DNA of 64,000 bases from Tigheibacillus halophilus (GCF_042683165.1 NZ_JBHUIZ010000003.1:310001-374000); one strand, 5' to 3'. Positions 8,195 to 16,660 are shown, counted from the stretch's first letter. The notes: generated by a model not told the origin, from the sequence alone. Numbers and translations: made by a program.

Positions 8195-8280
8195 ATTAAA
8201 GAAGGATAATTCGTATATAAATAAACTTAAACTGTCTTTATTTTATAGGATTTATTTATTGCAATAGGAGGATTGCAAAA

Positions 8281-9522
8281 ATGGAACAAAGAAGAGTTGT
8301 AGTGACAGGGCTGGGAGCAGTGACACCAGTCGGTAATGATGTCCAGTCGATGTGGAAGAATATTGTAGCTGGAAAATCTGGTGTTGGCCTTGTAACGAAG
8401 GTCAATAGAGATGATTTTCCTGCAAAGGTCGCAGCGGAAGTGAACGACTTTGATCCGCTGAAATACATGGAAAAGAAAGACGCACGCAAGATGGACCCAT
8501 TCACACAATACGCTGTAGCAGCCGCAAAGATGGCTGTGGAAGATGCAAATCTGGAAATTAATGAAAGTAATGCCGATCGCATTGGTGTATGGATCGGTTC
8601 CGGTATTGGCGGAATGCGTACGTATGAAGAACAGCATACTAAATTCATGGAAAAGGGTTATCGCCGTGTAAGTCCGTTTTTTGTCCCTATGATGATTCCG
8701 GATATGGCTGCTGGCCAGGTATCCATCCAATTGGGAGCAAAAGGGATAAACTCTTGTACAACCACAGCATGCGCATCCGGTGCCAATGCGATTGGTGACG
8801 CATATAGGGCGATTCAGCGCGGAGACGTGGATTACATGATTGCTGGCGGTACAGAGGCACCAATCACCAATATGTCATTTGCTGGTTTTTCGTCCATGAA
8901 GGCATTGTCTTTTAACGAAGATCCAAATACAGCCAGCCGTCCATTCGATAAAGACCGTGATGGGTTTGTCATGGGTGAGGGTGCTGGGCTGTTGATACTG
9001 GAAACGTTAGAGAGTGCACAGCAGAGGGACGCGAGAATTTATGCTGAAATAGTCGGCTATGGCTCCACTGGTGATGCATATCATATTACCGCTCCCGCCG
9101 AGAATGGGGAAGGTGCCTCACGGGCTATGAAACAAGCACTGGAAAATGCGAATATGGAGCCGTCAGAGGTAGACTATATCAACGCACATGGGACAAGTAC
9201 AGATTTGAATGATAAGTTTGAAACGGAAGCAATTAAAAATGTATTTGGTGACCATGCATACAAGCTGGCGGTTTCATCTACGAAATCAATGACTGGTCAT
9301 TTGCTTGGTGCATGCGGCGGCGTGGAGTCGGTTATTTCTATTAAAACGATTGTTGACAGCATTATGCCACCAACAATCAATTATGAAACACCGGATCCAT
9401 TATGCGACTTGGATTATATTCCAAATGAAGCAAGAAAGCAAGACGTCAATGTAGTGATGAGCAATTCGCTCGGTTTTGGCGGTCACAATGTTTCATTACT
9501 ATTTAAAAAATTTGTGGGTTGA
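8281..9522 (+). CDS. fabF: Beta-ketoacyl-ACP synthase II (FabF)
   Basis: 413 residues, the normal KASII length. Elongates acyl-ACP with malonyl-ACP. The nucleophile is Cys164 in TTACASGAN, with His303 (NAHGTSTDLND) and His340 (STKSMTGHLLGACGG). GFGGHN near the end is the usual C-terminal loop. AGGAGG lies just upstream of the ATG. Followed by a strong terminator. Confidence 0.97.
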   Translation: MEQRRVVVTGLGAVTPVGNDVQSMWKNIVAGKSGVGLVTKVNRDDFPAKVAAEVNDFDPLKYMEKKDARKMDPFTQYAVAAAKMAVEDANLEINESNADRIGVWIGSGIGGMRTYEEQHTKFMEKGYRRVSPFFVPMMIPDMAAGQVSIQLGAKGINSCTTTACASGANAIGDAYRAIQRGDVDYMIAGGTEAPITNMSFAGFSSMKALSFNEDPNTASRPFDKDRDGFVMGEGAGLLILETLESAQQRDARIYAEIVGYGSTGDAYHITAPAENGEGASRAMKQALENANMEPSEVDYINAHGTSTDLNDKFETEAIKNVFGDHAYKLAVSSTKSMTGHLLGACGGVESVISIKTIVDSIMPPTINYETPDPLCDLDYIPNEARKQDVNVVMSNSLGFGGHNVSLLFKKFVG

Positions 9523-9538
9523 TGTGTAAGGAGTATGT

Positions 9539-9571
9539 TGACTCGCCTGATTGCAGGCGGGTCTTTTTTTG
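9539..9571 (+). terminator. Terminator of fabF
   Basis: Stem ACTCGCCTG / CAGGCGGGT followed by seven T. Confidence 0.85.
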
Positions 9572-9708
9572 TTTCTTGACAAAGGGGAAAAGGGGTTCAG
9601 ACCTCGGAAAAAGTTCCATTCAGAACCGCCACACTATTTTCATGTATTTTCCTACATGTATCCTCATAGATTTGTAATAGGACATGGACGAGCATTGGTG
9701 GTGTATAT

Positions 9709-9915
9709 GTGGGAATAATCATTGTTTTTTTGGTTGGTTTCGGTTTGACTGTTTCCGGTGGAGTGACTGTAATAGCATATTTGAATTTTCTTCCTGCAGG
9801 TGTCTCCTGGATGGAATATCTGCTGTTCATCAGTACAAGAGTGGAGTGTTACTTTTTGCCTGCCGGGATCATCATCATGGCACTTGCTATTTCTCGTTTT
9901 CCCTCTAATTCATAA
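9709..9915 (+). CDS. Small two-helix membrane protein, unrecognised
   Basis: 68 residues from GTG 9709, the only usual start in this frame. Two hydrophobic stretches (GIIIVFLVGFGLTV, and FLPAGIIIMALAI near the end) flank a loop with LNFLPAGVSWMEYL. No clear ribosome site (only GGTGG about 8 bases upstream). The frame is open from about 9670, so the real start may differ. It occupies the place between fabF and yjbA where small membrane genes are common. Function unknown. Confidence 0.45.
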   Translation: MGIIIVFLVGFGLTVSGGVTVIAYLNFLPAGVSWMEYLLFISTRVECYFLPAGIIIMALAISRFPSNS

Positions 9916-10047
9916 GCAAGCCTAGAATATAATTTTCTCATTTTGGTCATAATGTAGGATACATACAGGTTCAAAAGCGGCGCAATATGCTGACTCCCTT
10001 GGAGACATGAGCTTGTTTTAGACTGATTCCAAAGAGAGGGTTGTACA

Positions 10048-10815
10048 ATGTTATATTTGCATGATGTCTGGGTGAACTGGTTTGAAGGAGAGGAAAACGG
10101 TTATAGTGTATGTCATTTTCATGAGTGGCGCAAAGAAGACAAAATCGAATTGCTGGATCAAGTTCCACTGCTATACATAACAACGCCGCTATTTAATTAC
10201 ATTGAAAATGACATGCAGGATTTGCCCAAAGCATTGCTGGATACGATACACAAGCGTGCGTTCATCCGCAAAGGGCCGCAGCGGAATGTGCTTGAATATG
10301 CTTGCGTGATAACGGATGGAAATGATGTATTGGCTTTGGATACTGTTGGATATCAAATTCCGATTCGCAAAAGCAGAATTATACCGAGACAAGAAATGCT
10401 TGTTTATGACATGATTGAAAACACCAAACAGCAAAACTTCAGATTTGATGAAAAATCGTATCAAAAAGAATACCACATGCTCTCCATGTCGCCGGAATTG
10501 ATTTATGGGCTCACAAGAAGAGAGCGGCAGCTGAAGCAATTGTTGATGATGGCATTAGACCAGTTGAAAACGAGTGATAACCTGGAAGAGTTGCGTTATT
10601 GGCTTACGGAATGGGACCCCAAACAGTATCCTTATATACGCTACATGGATGAAAATCAGGCATGGGATTCATTATATGAAGGAGTCAAACATGGCTGGAG
10701 CCAAGCACATGAGGAACTCTGCCATAAGCTGGTGAAAGGGCAGCCATTCCTGGAGAAGATCTGGGAACTGGAAAACGACCAGGCAAACCAAAAGCAAAAA
10801 TCAAAAAATCAGTGA
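10048..10815 (+). CDS. yjbA: YjbA family protein (DUF3603)
   Basis: 255 residues, matching the B. subtilis YjbA pattern from the first residue (LYLHDVWVNWFEGEENGY, then VCHFHEWRK, IPIRKSRIIPRQE, LTRRERQLKQLLMMALDQL and KGQPFLEKIWELEN). Acidic, soluble, with no known motif; function not established. AGAGAGGG precedes the ATG. Its last codons lie inside the terminator shared with the convergent trpS. Confidence 0.9.
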   Translation: MLYLHDVWVNWFEGEENGYSVCHFHEWRKEDKIELLDQVPLLYITTPLFNYIENDMQDLPKALLDTIHKRAFIRKGPQRNVLEYACVITDGNDVLALDTVGYQIPIRKSRIIPRQEMLVYDMIENTKQQNFRFDEKSYQKEYHMLSMSPELIYGLTRRERQLKQLLMMALDQLKTSDNLEELRYWLTEWDPKQYPYIRYMDENQAWDSLYEGVKHGWSQAHEELCHKLVKGQPFLEKIWELENDQANQKQKSKNQ

Positions 10816-10835
10816 GATGCCTCACTGATTTTTTC
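10803..10835. terminator. Bidirectional terminator yjbA/trpS
   Basis: AAAAAATCAGTGAG-ATGC-CTCACTGATTTTTT, overlapping the end of yjbA. Confidence 0.85.
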
Positions 10836-10848
10836 TATTGTATCTACA

Positions 10849-11838
10849 TTATTTTCTAACTCGCCCAAGCCCCATCGCTTTTTTTGCTTTGGCAAGCATT
10901 TTATTTGCTTTTTTAGCTGCTTTTTCAGCACCACGATCAAGAATATCATCTAGTTCAGGTGAGTCGATCAATTCCGCGTATTTTGCTTGTATAGGCTGCA
11001 AAACACTGATGACAGCTTCTGCCACACCTTGCTTGAAATCGCCATACCCGCTTCCTGCATACTTCGATTCCAACATTTCAATCGATTCCCCCGTGCAAAC
11101 AGACTGAATGGTCAGCAGGTTAGAGACACCAGGTTTGTTTTCTTTATCGAATTTTACTACGCCTTCGGAATCCGTAACGGCACTTTTTATTTTTTTCTCG
11201 ATTTTTTTTGGCTCATCGAGCATGGAAATAAAAGCTTTATCATTTTCATCTGACTTGCTCATTTTCTTTGTCGGCTCTTGTAACGACATGATACGTGCCC
11301 CGACTTTTGGAATGCTTGCTGTTGGGATGGTGAAAATATCGTTGAACTTATTGTTGAAGCGCTGAGCCAGATTTCGCGTCAGTTCCAAATGCTGGGTCTG
11401 ATCCTCGCCAACCGGTACAAGGTCTGTTCCATAAAGCAGTATATCTGCAGCCATCAGGTCTGGGTATGTCAGCAGTGCGGATGACACCGCGTTTTTCCCT
11501 GCAGATTTATCTTTGAACTGGGTCATTCTTTCCAGTTCCCCCATATAACTGATTGATTGCATCATCCATCCTAGCTGCGTATGGGCAGGGACTTCGGATT
11601 GAATGAACAGCGCTGATTTTTCCGGATCGATTCCCGAAGCGATATAGAGAGCCGCTAAAGAACGGATATTGTGACGCAGCTTGAGCCGATCCTGTGGGAC
11701 AGTGATTGCATGTTCATCAACAATGCAGAAATAGCATTCATAGTCGTTCTGCAGCTTGGCAAATTGCTGCAGTGCCCCCAGATAATTTCCTAAGGTCAAT
11801 ATTCCACTTGGTTGAATTCCTGAAAAGATTGTCTTCAT
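10849..11838 (-). CDS. trpS: Tryptophanyl-tRNA synthetase
   Basis: 329 residues from the ATG at 11838, which has GAGGAG upstream. A longer frame reaches 11904, but that extension is T-box leader. Class I synthetase that charges tRNA-Trp: the HIGH-like motif lies in PSGILTLGNYLG (residues 9-20), VGEDQTQHLELTR contacts substrate, and the KMSKS loop is KKMSKSDE. Length and order are those of bacterial TrpRS. Controlled by the T-box immediately upstream. Confidence 0.96.
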   Translation of the reverse strand: MKTIFSGIQPSGILTLGNYLGALQQFAKLQNDYECYFCIVDEHAITVPQDRLKLRHNIRSLAALYIASGIDPEKSALFIQSEVPAHTQLGWMMQSISYMGELERMTQFKDKSAGKNAVSSALLTYPDLMAADILLYGTDLVPVGEDQTQHLELTRNLAQRFNNKFNDIFTIPTASIPKVGARIMSLQEPTKKMSKSDENDKAFISMLDEPKKIEKKIKSAVTDSEGVVKFDKENKPGVSNLLTIQSVCTGESIEMLESKYAGSGYGDFKQGVAEAVISVLQPIQAKYAELIDSPELDDILDRGAEKAAKKANKMLAKAKKAMGLGRVRK

Positions 11839-11888
11839 TTGCTTTGCTCCTCTTGAAAATAGTTTTAAATCAGGGGAGAAAGGCATAA

Positions 11889-12103
11889 GAAAAGGCCCAT
11901 TCATCCCCTGGAAAAGGGACGAATGAACCGCGGTGCCACCCTTAATTATCTCACTGTAAATCAGTTAGATCGCTTGAATAGTTAAATTAGCTCCAAAGCC
12001 CAATTCCAATTTACCTTGATACTTGTTTGCACCAGCCACAAGCTCTCTAGAATTCAGCGGGTAATTGTACTCCATCTTTTTCATTGCTAAATCGTATTGA
12101 TTT
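11889..12103 (-). ncRNA. T-box riboswitch (tRNA-Trp type) upstream of trpS
   Basis: On the minus strand the antiterminator bulge AAGGGTGGCACCGCGG (11928-11944) is a full T-box core. It is followed by a competing terminator with arms CATTCGTCCC and GGGATGAATG and then CCTTTTC (about 11893-11925). Further 5-prime is stem I with AGAGAGC and GGCTGGTG, and a segment AATTGGGCTTTGGAGC that offers UGG triplets for the specifier loop. Uncharged tRNA-Trp should pair with the core and permit trpS transcription. The exact specifier is inferred. Confidence 0.92.
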
Positions 12104-12109
12104 TATCTT

Positions 12110-12139
12110 ATTATATACGATTTATGGAAAATAAATCAA
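12110..12139 (-). promoter_or_regulatory. trpS leader promoter
   Basis: Minus strand TTGATT (12139-12134), 18-bp spacer, TATAAT (12115-12110), which places the start near 12103 at the head of the T-box. Confidence 0.7.
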
Positions 12140-12282
12140 GTATATGGAATGTCTCGCCTAGCATACAGTCTTTTTCCAGCAGTTTCCCGCACTGCTTTGA
12201 ATCACAGAGTTAGAGCAAGCAATTGAAACGATAAGTGTTGCTGGAAGCATACACACAAGTTTTCAAGATTGCAATCATTTGG

Positions 12283-12328
12283 TTGACGTCTGGGTGTATA
12301 TCGGCTATTATATACCCATGCGGGTATA
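12283..12328 (+). promoter_or_regulatory. Promoter with CsoR/CstR-type operator
   Basis: TTGACG (12283-12288), 17 bp, TATTAT (12306-12311). A perfect dyad TATACCC-ATGC-GGGTATA (12311-12328) covers the end of the -10 and the start site. ATACCC-N4-GGGTAT is the operator form of CsoR-family repressors (copper CsoR, persulfide CstR). The genes downstream handle sulfane sulfur, which favours CstR. No CsoR-family gene lies in the window. Confidence 0.75.
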
Positions 12329-12345
12329 AATGAAGGGGTGAGAGA

Positions 12346-12708
12346 ATGGGCACGATAATCCAATGGATAATCGTTTTGGCAATCATTATCTATATCGCAA
12401 GCCGGTTCATGCCGGTAAAAGGGATTGAAAATATAACAGCAACTCAGGCCAAGCAAAAATGCAAGGATAAAAATGTACAATTTATCGATGTACGCACCCC
12501 TGGTGAATATCAACGAAATCATCGTAAACCGTTTCAGAATATTCCATTGTATGAATTGAAACAACGTTCGTCAGATTTATCTAAAGACAGAGAGACAGTA
12601 GTCATTTGTCAAAGCGGCCTGAGAAGTGCTAAAGCGGCGAAGATCCTGAAAAAACAAGGATTTCGAAACATATCCAATGTCAAAGGCGGTATGAGTGCCT
12701 GGTTATAA
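12346..12708 (+). CDS. Membrane-anchored rhodanese-like sulfurtransferase
   Basis: 120 residues. One N-terminal membrane helix (residues 4-20) is followed by a rhodanese domain (about 30-120) with FIDVRTPGEY and the active loop CQSGLR (Cys88). VKGGMSAW is the usual end. The enzyme would carry persulfide sulfur at the membrane. AAGGGGTGAG precedes the ATG. It is the first gene of a two-gene unit with the DUF302 gene behind a CsoR/CstR-type operator, so induction by persulfide, polysulfide or sulfide is likely by inference. Confidence 0.88.
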   Translation: MGTIIQWIIVLAIIIYIASRFMPVKGIENITATQAKQKCKDKNVQFIDVRTPGEYQRNHRKPFQNIPLYELKQRSSDLSKDRETVVICQSGLRSAKAAKILKKQGFRNISNVKGGMSAWL

Positions 12709-12778
12709 GGGTATAACGTTTGTATGCACCCTGTCAGTGACCAGGCAATCAATCGAATAGTGAAAGGAGTAAAAATGC

Positions 12779-13192
12779 ATGTTTGATTATACGGTGGATA
12801 CGAAACAAAGTGTGGCACAAGCAATTGAAACGTTGACAAGGCATTTGAAAGAAGATTCGTTTGGGGTGTTGTGGAATTTGGACATGAAGGCTACATTGGA
12901 AGGGAAAGGGTTTGAGTATGACCATGACTATCATGTGCTGGAAGTATGTAATCCAGAGGCAGCTAAGAAAGTACTTACTCAAAACCAGCTTGCCGGTTAT
13001 ATTCTGCCATGTAAAATTGCCGTGTATGAAGATGGCAGCACAACAAAGATAGGAATGCCCAAACCGACTGAACTGATCAATCTGGTCGGCGACCGCGCGT
13101 TGCTTGCATTTGCAAGCGACTTTGAAAAACGATTGAAATCTTGTATTAAGGCCAGTGCCAATGTTGATACGCGTATGAATGAGGATGAATGA
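12779..13192 (+). CDS. DUF302 domain protein
   Basis: 137 residues. The DUF302 core (VDTKQSVAQAIETLTRHLKEDSFGVLWNLD, quoted here by its parts TVDTKQSV and FGVLWNLD, then YHVLEVCNPEAAKKVL and PCKIAVYED) is complete. AAAGGAG precedes the ATG. Genes of this family often accompany CstR-type operons and rhodaneses, and this one follows the rhodanese gene by 70 bp before a terminator. The biochemical role is unknown. Confidence 0.85.
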   Translation: MFDYTVDTKQSVAQAIETLTRHLKEDSFGVLWNLDMKATLEGKGFEYDHDYHVLEVCNPEAAKKVLTQNQLAGYILPCKIAVYEDGSTTKIGMPKPTELINLVGDRALLAFASDFEKRLKSCIKASANVDTRMNEDE

Positions 13193-13201
13193 AATGAAGA
13201 G

Positions 13202-13237
13202 ACAATAAAGATGGTAAATCGTCTTTATTGTTTTTTT
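13202..13237 (+). terminator. Terminator of the rhodanese-DUF302 operon
   Basis: ACAATAAAGA ... TCTTTATTGT with a 10-base loop, then a T run. Confidence 0.8.
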
Positions 13238-13358
13238 ATGTCCGAAATCCGATAAAAGGAAAATATTACGTATGGGATTGAAGGATTGAAATGCGATTGG
13301 TGGCAAAAACTAAAGGATGAATAAATAAACAAAAAAAGACAATATTCTTCAAAGTTCA

Positions 13359-13387
13359 TTTCAAAATACTGGATACTTCTCTATAAT
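13359..13387 (+). promoter_or_regulatory. Possible promoter of the GH-like gene
   Basis: TTTCAA, 17-bp spacer, TATAAT (13382-13387), about 40 bp before the ribosome site of the next gene. Confidence 0.45.
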
Positions 13388-13430
13388 AGATTCATAATGT
13401 CAAAAAATTGAAAGAAAGGAGATCACATCT

Positions 13431-14639
13431 ATGAAGAAACAAGCATATGCAGTTATCATCTTGGCCTCGATTTTATTTATCGTATCGGTGTCAGCTACCA
13501 AGCATGTACAAGCTGCGGATACGCTACCCTCCATTTTGCATTCGAAAATAAAATCCAACATTCAATTGCTTGATGAAAACCGGCCTTCCAAACGATACAC
13601 ATTTTCTTCCGGATATCATTTCGAATACCCGGACGCTGTCAAAGGGATCTATGTTACCGGAAATTCGGCTGGCGGGAGTCGTTTTCAATCTTTATTAGGC
13701 ATGATTGAAAAAACGGAACTTAATACAATGGTCATTGATATCAAAGACGATTATGGTAATATTACTTTTCAGCCAGACAAAAATTCGCCTTATGCTGATG
13801 TGGCCACTGATTTTATCAAGGATCCAAAAAAAATGATGAAGGTCCTTGAAGAAAAGGGAATTTATCCAATCGCCAGGGTGGTTGTTTTTAAAGACACTCA
13901 TTTAGCCAATAAACATCCAGAATGGTCTTTTAAGGAAAACGGAAAAGTTTGGGTGAATGGCAAGGGTGAAGCCTTTGTCAGTCCATTCCAAAAAGATGTG
14001 TGGAAATACAATGTAGGCGTCGCAAAACTTGCGGCAGAAATGGGTTTTCAGGAAATTCAATTTGATTATGTCCGTTTTCCGGAAGGATTTGAATCCCTGG
14101 ATAAAACACTGGAATATAACAAAGGGGATTATGCTGACGGAAAACAAAATGATGTGAAACGTCGGGTGCAGGCTGTGACAGATTTCGTCTCATATGCGAA
14201 AAAAGAACTTTCTCCTTACAATGTGAAAGTCGGTGTCGATATTTTTGGATATGCGGCCACGATACCGGAGACACCAGGTATCGGCCAGAATTTTTCCAAG
14301 ATATCAGAAAATGTCGATGTCATTTCATCTATGATTTACCCAAGCCACTGGGGGAATGATTATTTCAACATCTCCATGCCGGACAAAGAGCCTTACCGAT
14401 TAGTCGATGAATATGCGAAGGTGGAGAAAAGGGTGCTTGGTGCACTTGACAATCCACCTGTTTCCAGGCCTTGGATCCAGGATTTCGATGCACCATGGTT
14501 GTACAGCGGACCACCGACCCATTACGGAAAAGCCGAAGTGGAGGCTCAAATCAAAGCATTGAAAAAACATGGTATCAACGAATTCTTGTTATGGAATGCT
14601 GGAAACACCTACACACAGAACGTTAACTATTCCCCATGA
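13431..14639 (+). CDS. Secreted putative glycoside hydrolase (DUF4015 family)
   Basis: 402 residues. A signal peptide (KK, hydrophobic core, probable cleavage after VQA near residue 28) leads into a TIM-barrel-like domain of the DUF4015/GH13-like family. Visible are KGIYVTGNSAGG, VIDIKDDYGNI, PIARVVVFKD, the acidic strand QFDYVRFPE near residue 220, and GVDIFGY. FLLWNAGNTYT closes the barrel. Likely acts on a wall or extracellular polysaccharide; the substrate is unknown. AAAGGAG precedes the ATG. Monocistronic. Confidence 0.8.
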   Translation: MKKQAYAVIILASILFIVSVSATKHVQAADTLPSILHSKIKSNIQLLDENRPSKRYTFSSGYHFEYPDAVKGIYVTGNSAGGSRFQSLLGMIEKTELNTMVIDIKDDYGNITFQPDKNSPYADVATDFIKDPKKMMKVLEEKGIYPIARVVVFKDTHLANKHPEWSFKENGKVWVNGKGEAFVSPFQKDVWKYNVGVAKLAAEMGFQEIQFDYVRFPEGFESLDKTLEYNKGDYADGKQNDVKRRVQAVTDFVSYAKKELSPYNVKVGVDIFGYAATIPETPGIGQNFSKISENVDVISSMIYPSHWGNDYFNISMPDKEPYRLVDEYAKVEKRVLGALDNPPVSRPWIQDFDAPWLYSGPPTHYGKAEVEAQIKALKKHGINEFLLWNAGNTYTQNVNYSP

Positions 14640-14738
14640 TATGGCTAAAAAAATCAATCAGCTCTAATGGTAAAAAGGGCAGCAAATGCGATCGAGCAAT
14701 GGCAGTTTCTCTCCATTGCTTTTTTGCATAGGAAAACT

Positions 14739-14966
14739 TTCGTATGCAATGGTCCAGGTACCTTTATTCCCGTGAAGGATATCGATCAGATTTTCGACAG
14801 GTTTTATCGGTGTGATCCCTCACGTAACAGGGATTCGGGTGATCCGGGACGAGGATTAGCCATTCAAAAGAAATGATAGAGCATATTATCATATTATGGA
14901 CATATTGGCTGTGAAACGGATGGTAGAAAACTTCACTTCTGGTTTGAAATACCTGTCAGTCAGTAA
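14739..14966 (+). pseudogene. Remnant of a sensor histidine kinase (ATPase domain)
   Basis: Frame one gives NGPGTFIPVKDIDQIFDRFYR, then DPSRNRDSGDPGRGLAIQKK and a stop at 14874. These are the N/F/G2 boxes of a HATPase_c domain. The end continues in another frame from 14880 as YYGHIGCETDGRKLHFWFEIPV up to TAA 14964, the usual last strands of such kinases. The kinase core, the dimerisation domain and any sensor are absent. This is a decayed, frameshifted C-terminus with no response regulator nearby. Confidence 0.7.
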
Positions 14967-15083
14967 AAACAGCACTGATGATTCAAAAATGTACAGCAAA
15001 GTTTTGCTCTTTTTCAAACTCAAGAATAAAAAAAACGGATAGTAAAAAAATAAAATGTATCTTTTAAGGGACATTTTAAAGCC

Positions 15084-15200
15084 ATGTTGGTTTTTATTTT
15101 ATTCGCTATGATTGCCGGCAATATAGGGGTTCCAGAGGACTGGGATTGGCTTGGAATTGGAAAACGATTTAACAAACAGTCAGAACTGCGTTATAATTAA
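15084..15200 (+). CDS. Doubtful 38-residue open frame
   Basis: Begins MLVFILFAMIAGNIGVPEDW and ends SELRYN. One hydrophobic segment. AAGGG lies 13 bases upstream. The yjbC promoter lies within its 3-prime end, which argues against a functional gene. It could be a small membrane peptide or chance. Confidence 0.2.
   Translation: MLVFILFAMIAGNIGVPEDWDWLGIGKRFNKQSELRYN
15169..15197 (+). promoter_or_regulatory. yjbC promoter
   Basis: TTAACA (15169-15174), 17-bp spacer, TATAAT (15192-15197), 26 bp before the yjbC ribosome site. Confidence 0.65.
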
Positions 15201-15229
15201 AACCGACTAAAAAAATAAGGAGTAGATCA

Positions 15230-15823
15230 ATGAATTGGTATGACAGGCTAAAAGAATATTTTCCAGTAGAAGAAATGAAGTCGAAAAGACATATGGACAT
15301 TTTGCTTGACGAAAAAGGAGATGTCTATTACAAGGATGAGGGACCGCATCATGTGCTGATGTACGCGGAGTTCGATTCCTTTGTGTTTATCGATTATCTT
15401 TGGGTGTCATCAGCATCAAGAGGGCAGGGAATCGGACGTAAGCTCATCGAAAAGATGAAGGCAAAAAACAAGCCGATCATCCTAGAGGTGGAACCAATTG
15501 ATTATGAAGACACAGATACTGAAAAAAGGCTTCGTTTTTACAAGCGCGAAGATTTCACCCACGCACAGTCCATTGGCTACATTCGGCGTTCATTGGCAAC
15601 AAATGAGAATACCACATTGGAAGTCCTTTATTGGTCTCCAGATGAAGAATCAGAAAGATTTATCTTTAAACAAATGAAGAAAATGTATGAAACCATCCAC
15701 ACATATAAGGATGAGGAGATATACGGAAAGAACTACCAGGACGTTGATGAAGTATTAAGATTCAACGAAAAAAACAAAACAGAGGATTTATTCGAAGCTT
15801 TGGAGGCGCCTAAGAAAGCCTAA
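15230..15823 (+). CDS. yjbC: YjbC, GNAT-family N-acetyltransferase
   Basis: 197 residues, matching B. subtilis YjbC from NWYDRLKEYFP to the C-terminus. The GNAT acetyl-CoA motif is SRGQGIGRKLIEKMK (about residues 65-79), and FIDYLWV supplies strand 4. Extra C-terminal segments (LATNENTTLEVLYWSPD, HTYKDEEIYG) are family-specific. The acceptor is unknown. In B. subtilis yjbC is cotranscribed with spx under stress sigma factors. Here a clear terminator separates them, though some read-through is possible. Confidence 0.9.
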   Translation: MNWYDRLKEYFPVEEMKSKRHMDILLDEKGDVYYKDEGPHHVLMYAEFDSFVFIDYLWVSSASRGQGIGRKLIEKMKAKNKPIILEVEPIDYEDTDTEKRLRFYKREDFTHAQSIGYIRRSLATNENTTLEVLYWSPDEESERFIFKQMKKMYETIHTYKDEEIYGKNYQDVDEVLRFNEKNKTEDLFEALEAPKKA

Positions 15824-15857
15824 TTATCAAATTTAGTAAAGAATATGAATCCATTAC

Positions 15858-15908
15858 AAACAGCCAGCGTTTGATTTTTATCCATTGGAAACTGGCTGTT
15901 TTTCTTTT
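15858..15908 (+). terminator. Terminator of yjbC
   Basis: AAACAGCCAG (15858-15867) pairs with CTGGCTGTTT (from 15892), followed by T-rich sequence. Confidence 0.75.
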
Positions 15909-16097
15909 TGGAAGGACGATGGTACACGTTTTCTCTACAGGACAATGATGTAGGGACTGATTATACAGCATCGCAAGCGCGAAGCAATGTATTTCCTAAA
16001 AAAATATTGAAAGAAAGCGTTTATCCCATTCAGGATTAGGGTATCTTAAGGTTAAGAAAGAAAGTGAGAAAAGATTTAGAAATACCCTACCTTTCCC

Positions 16098-16131
16098 TTG
16101 ACAACTGTAGTATAATTATACATAGGTTGTC
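16098..16131 (+). promoter_or_regulatory. spx promoter region with 32-bp inverted repeat
   Basis: TTGACA (16098-16103) overlaps a dyad: GACAAC (16100-16105), central palindrome TATAATTATA (16111-16120), GTTGTC (16126-16131). The linking five bases on each side pair imperfectly. In B. subtilis, spx is repressed by PerR and YodB at such a place. The site here has a PerR-like AT core but is not a full match. The promoter elements at normal spacing are not obvious. Confidence 0.45.
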
Positions 16132-16209
16132 GTATACGTTTAACAGCTGTTGTCATTTGCAGCCAGATTCGCATAAAGAAAAATATAGATATATGAGGAG
16201 TGAAGTACC

Positions 16210-16605
16210 ATGGTAACACTTTATACCTCACCAAGTTGTACATCTTGCAGGAAAGCAAAAGCTTGGCTTGAAGAGCATAATATTCCATTTAAAGAGCGCA
16301 ACATTTTTTCTGAGCCTCTTTCACTTGATGAAATAAAGGAAATTTTGCGCATGACGGAAGACGGAACAGATGAAATCATCTCGACTCGTTCCAAAGTTTT
16401 CCAAAAGCTTGATGTAAACATTGAACAGCTTCCGCTAAAAGAGCTGTTTTCACTGATTCAAAAAAACCCGGGCTTGTTGAGAAGACCAATTATTCTCGAT
16501 GAAAAACGCCTGCAGGTTGGTTATAATGAAGACGAAATACGCCGATTCCTTCCACGCACTGTTAGGACTTTCCAACTGCGTGAAGCACAAAAAATGGTTA
16601 ATTAA
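16210..16605 (+). CDS. spx: Transcriptional regulator Spx
   Basis: 131 residues, the standard length. ArsC-like thioredoxin fold with the redox switch CTSC (Cys10, Cys13), Gly52 of the RNA polymerase alpha-CTD interface, Arg60, and LLRRPIILDEKR. Spx binds RNA polymerase during disulfide stress and turns on thiol-protective genes. GAGGAG precedes the ATG. Its proteolysis adaptor YjbH is encoded about 5 kb downstream in the same locus. Confidence 0.97.
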   Translation: MVTLYTSPSCTSCRKAKAWLEEHNIPFKERNIFSEPLSLDEIKEILRMTEDGTDEIISTRSKVFQKLDVNIEQLPLKELFSLIQKNPGLLRRPIILDEKRLQVGYNEDEIRRFLPRTVRTFQLREAQKMVN

Positions 16606-16620
16606 TCGGAGTTAAATTAT

Positions 16621-16660
16621 AAAGTGGAGTTCCATATAATATGGTCTCCACTTTTTGTTT
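16621..16660 (+). terminator. Terminator of spx
   Basis: AAAGTGGAG ... CTCCACTTTTT, with an inner palindrome CCATATAATATGG in the apex, 15 bases after the spx stop. Confidence 0.8.

Noticed and set aside
9684..9908. 74-residue frame rich in Cys and Trp after fabF
   Set aside because: It is the +1 shadow of the hydrophobic frame 9709-9915, which looks more like a protein.
11839..11904. 22-residue N-terminal extension of TrpS
   Set aside because: It lies within the T-box terminator and leader; TrpRS proteins start at KTIFSG.
16000..16035. cre-like GAAAGCG sequence upstream of spx
   Set aside because: Fails several fixed positions of the CcpA consensus.
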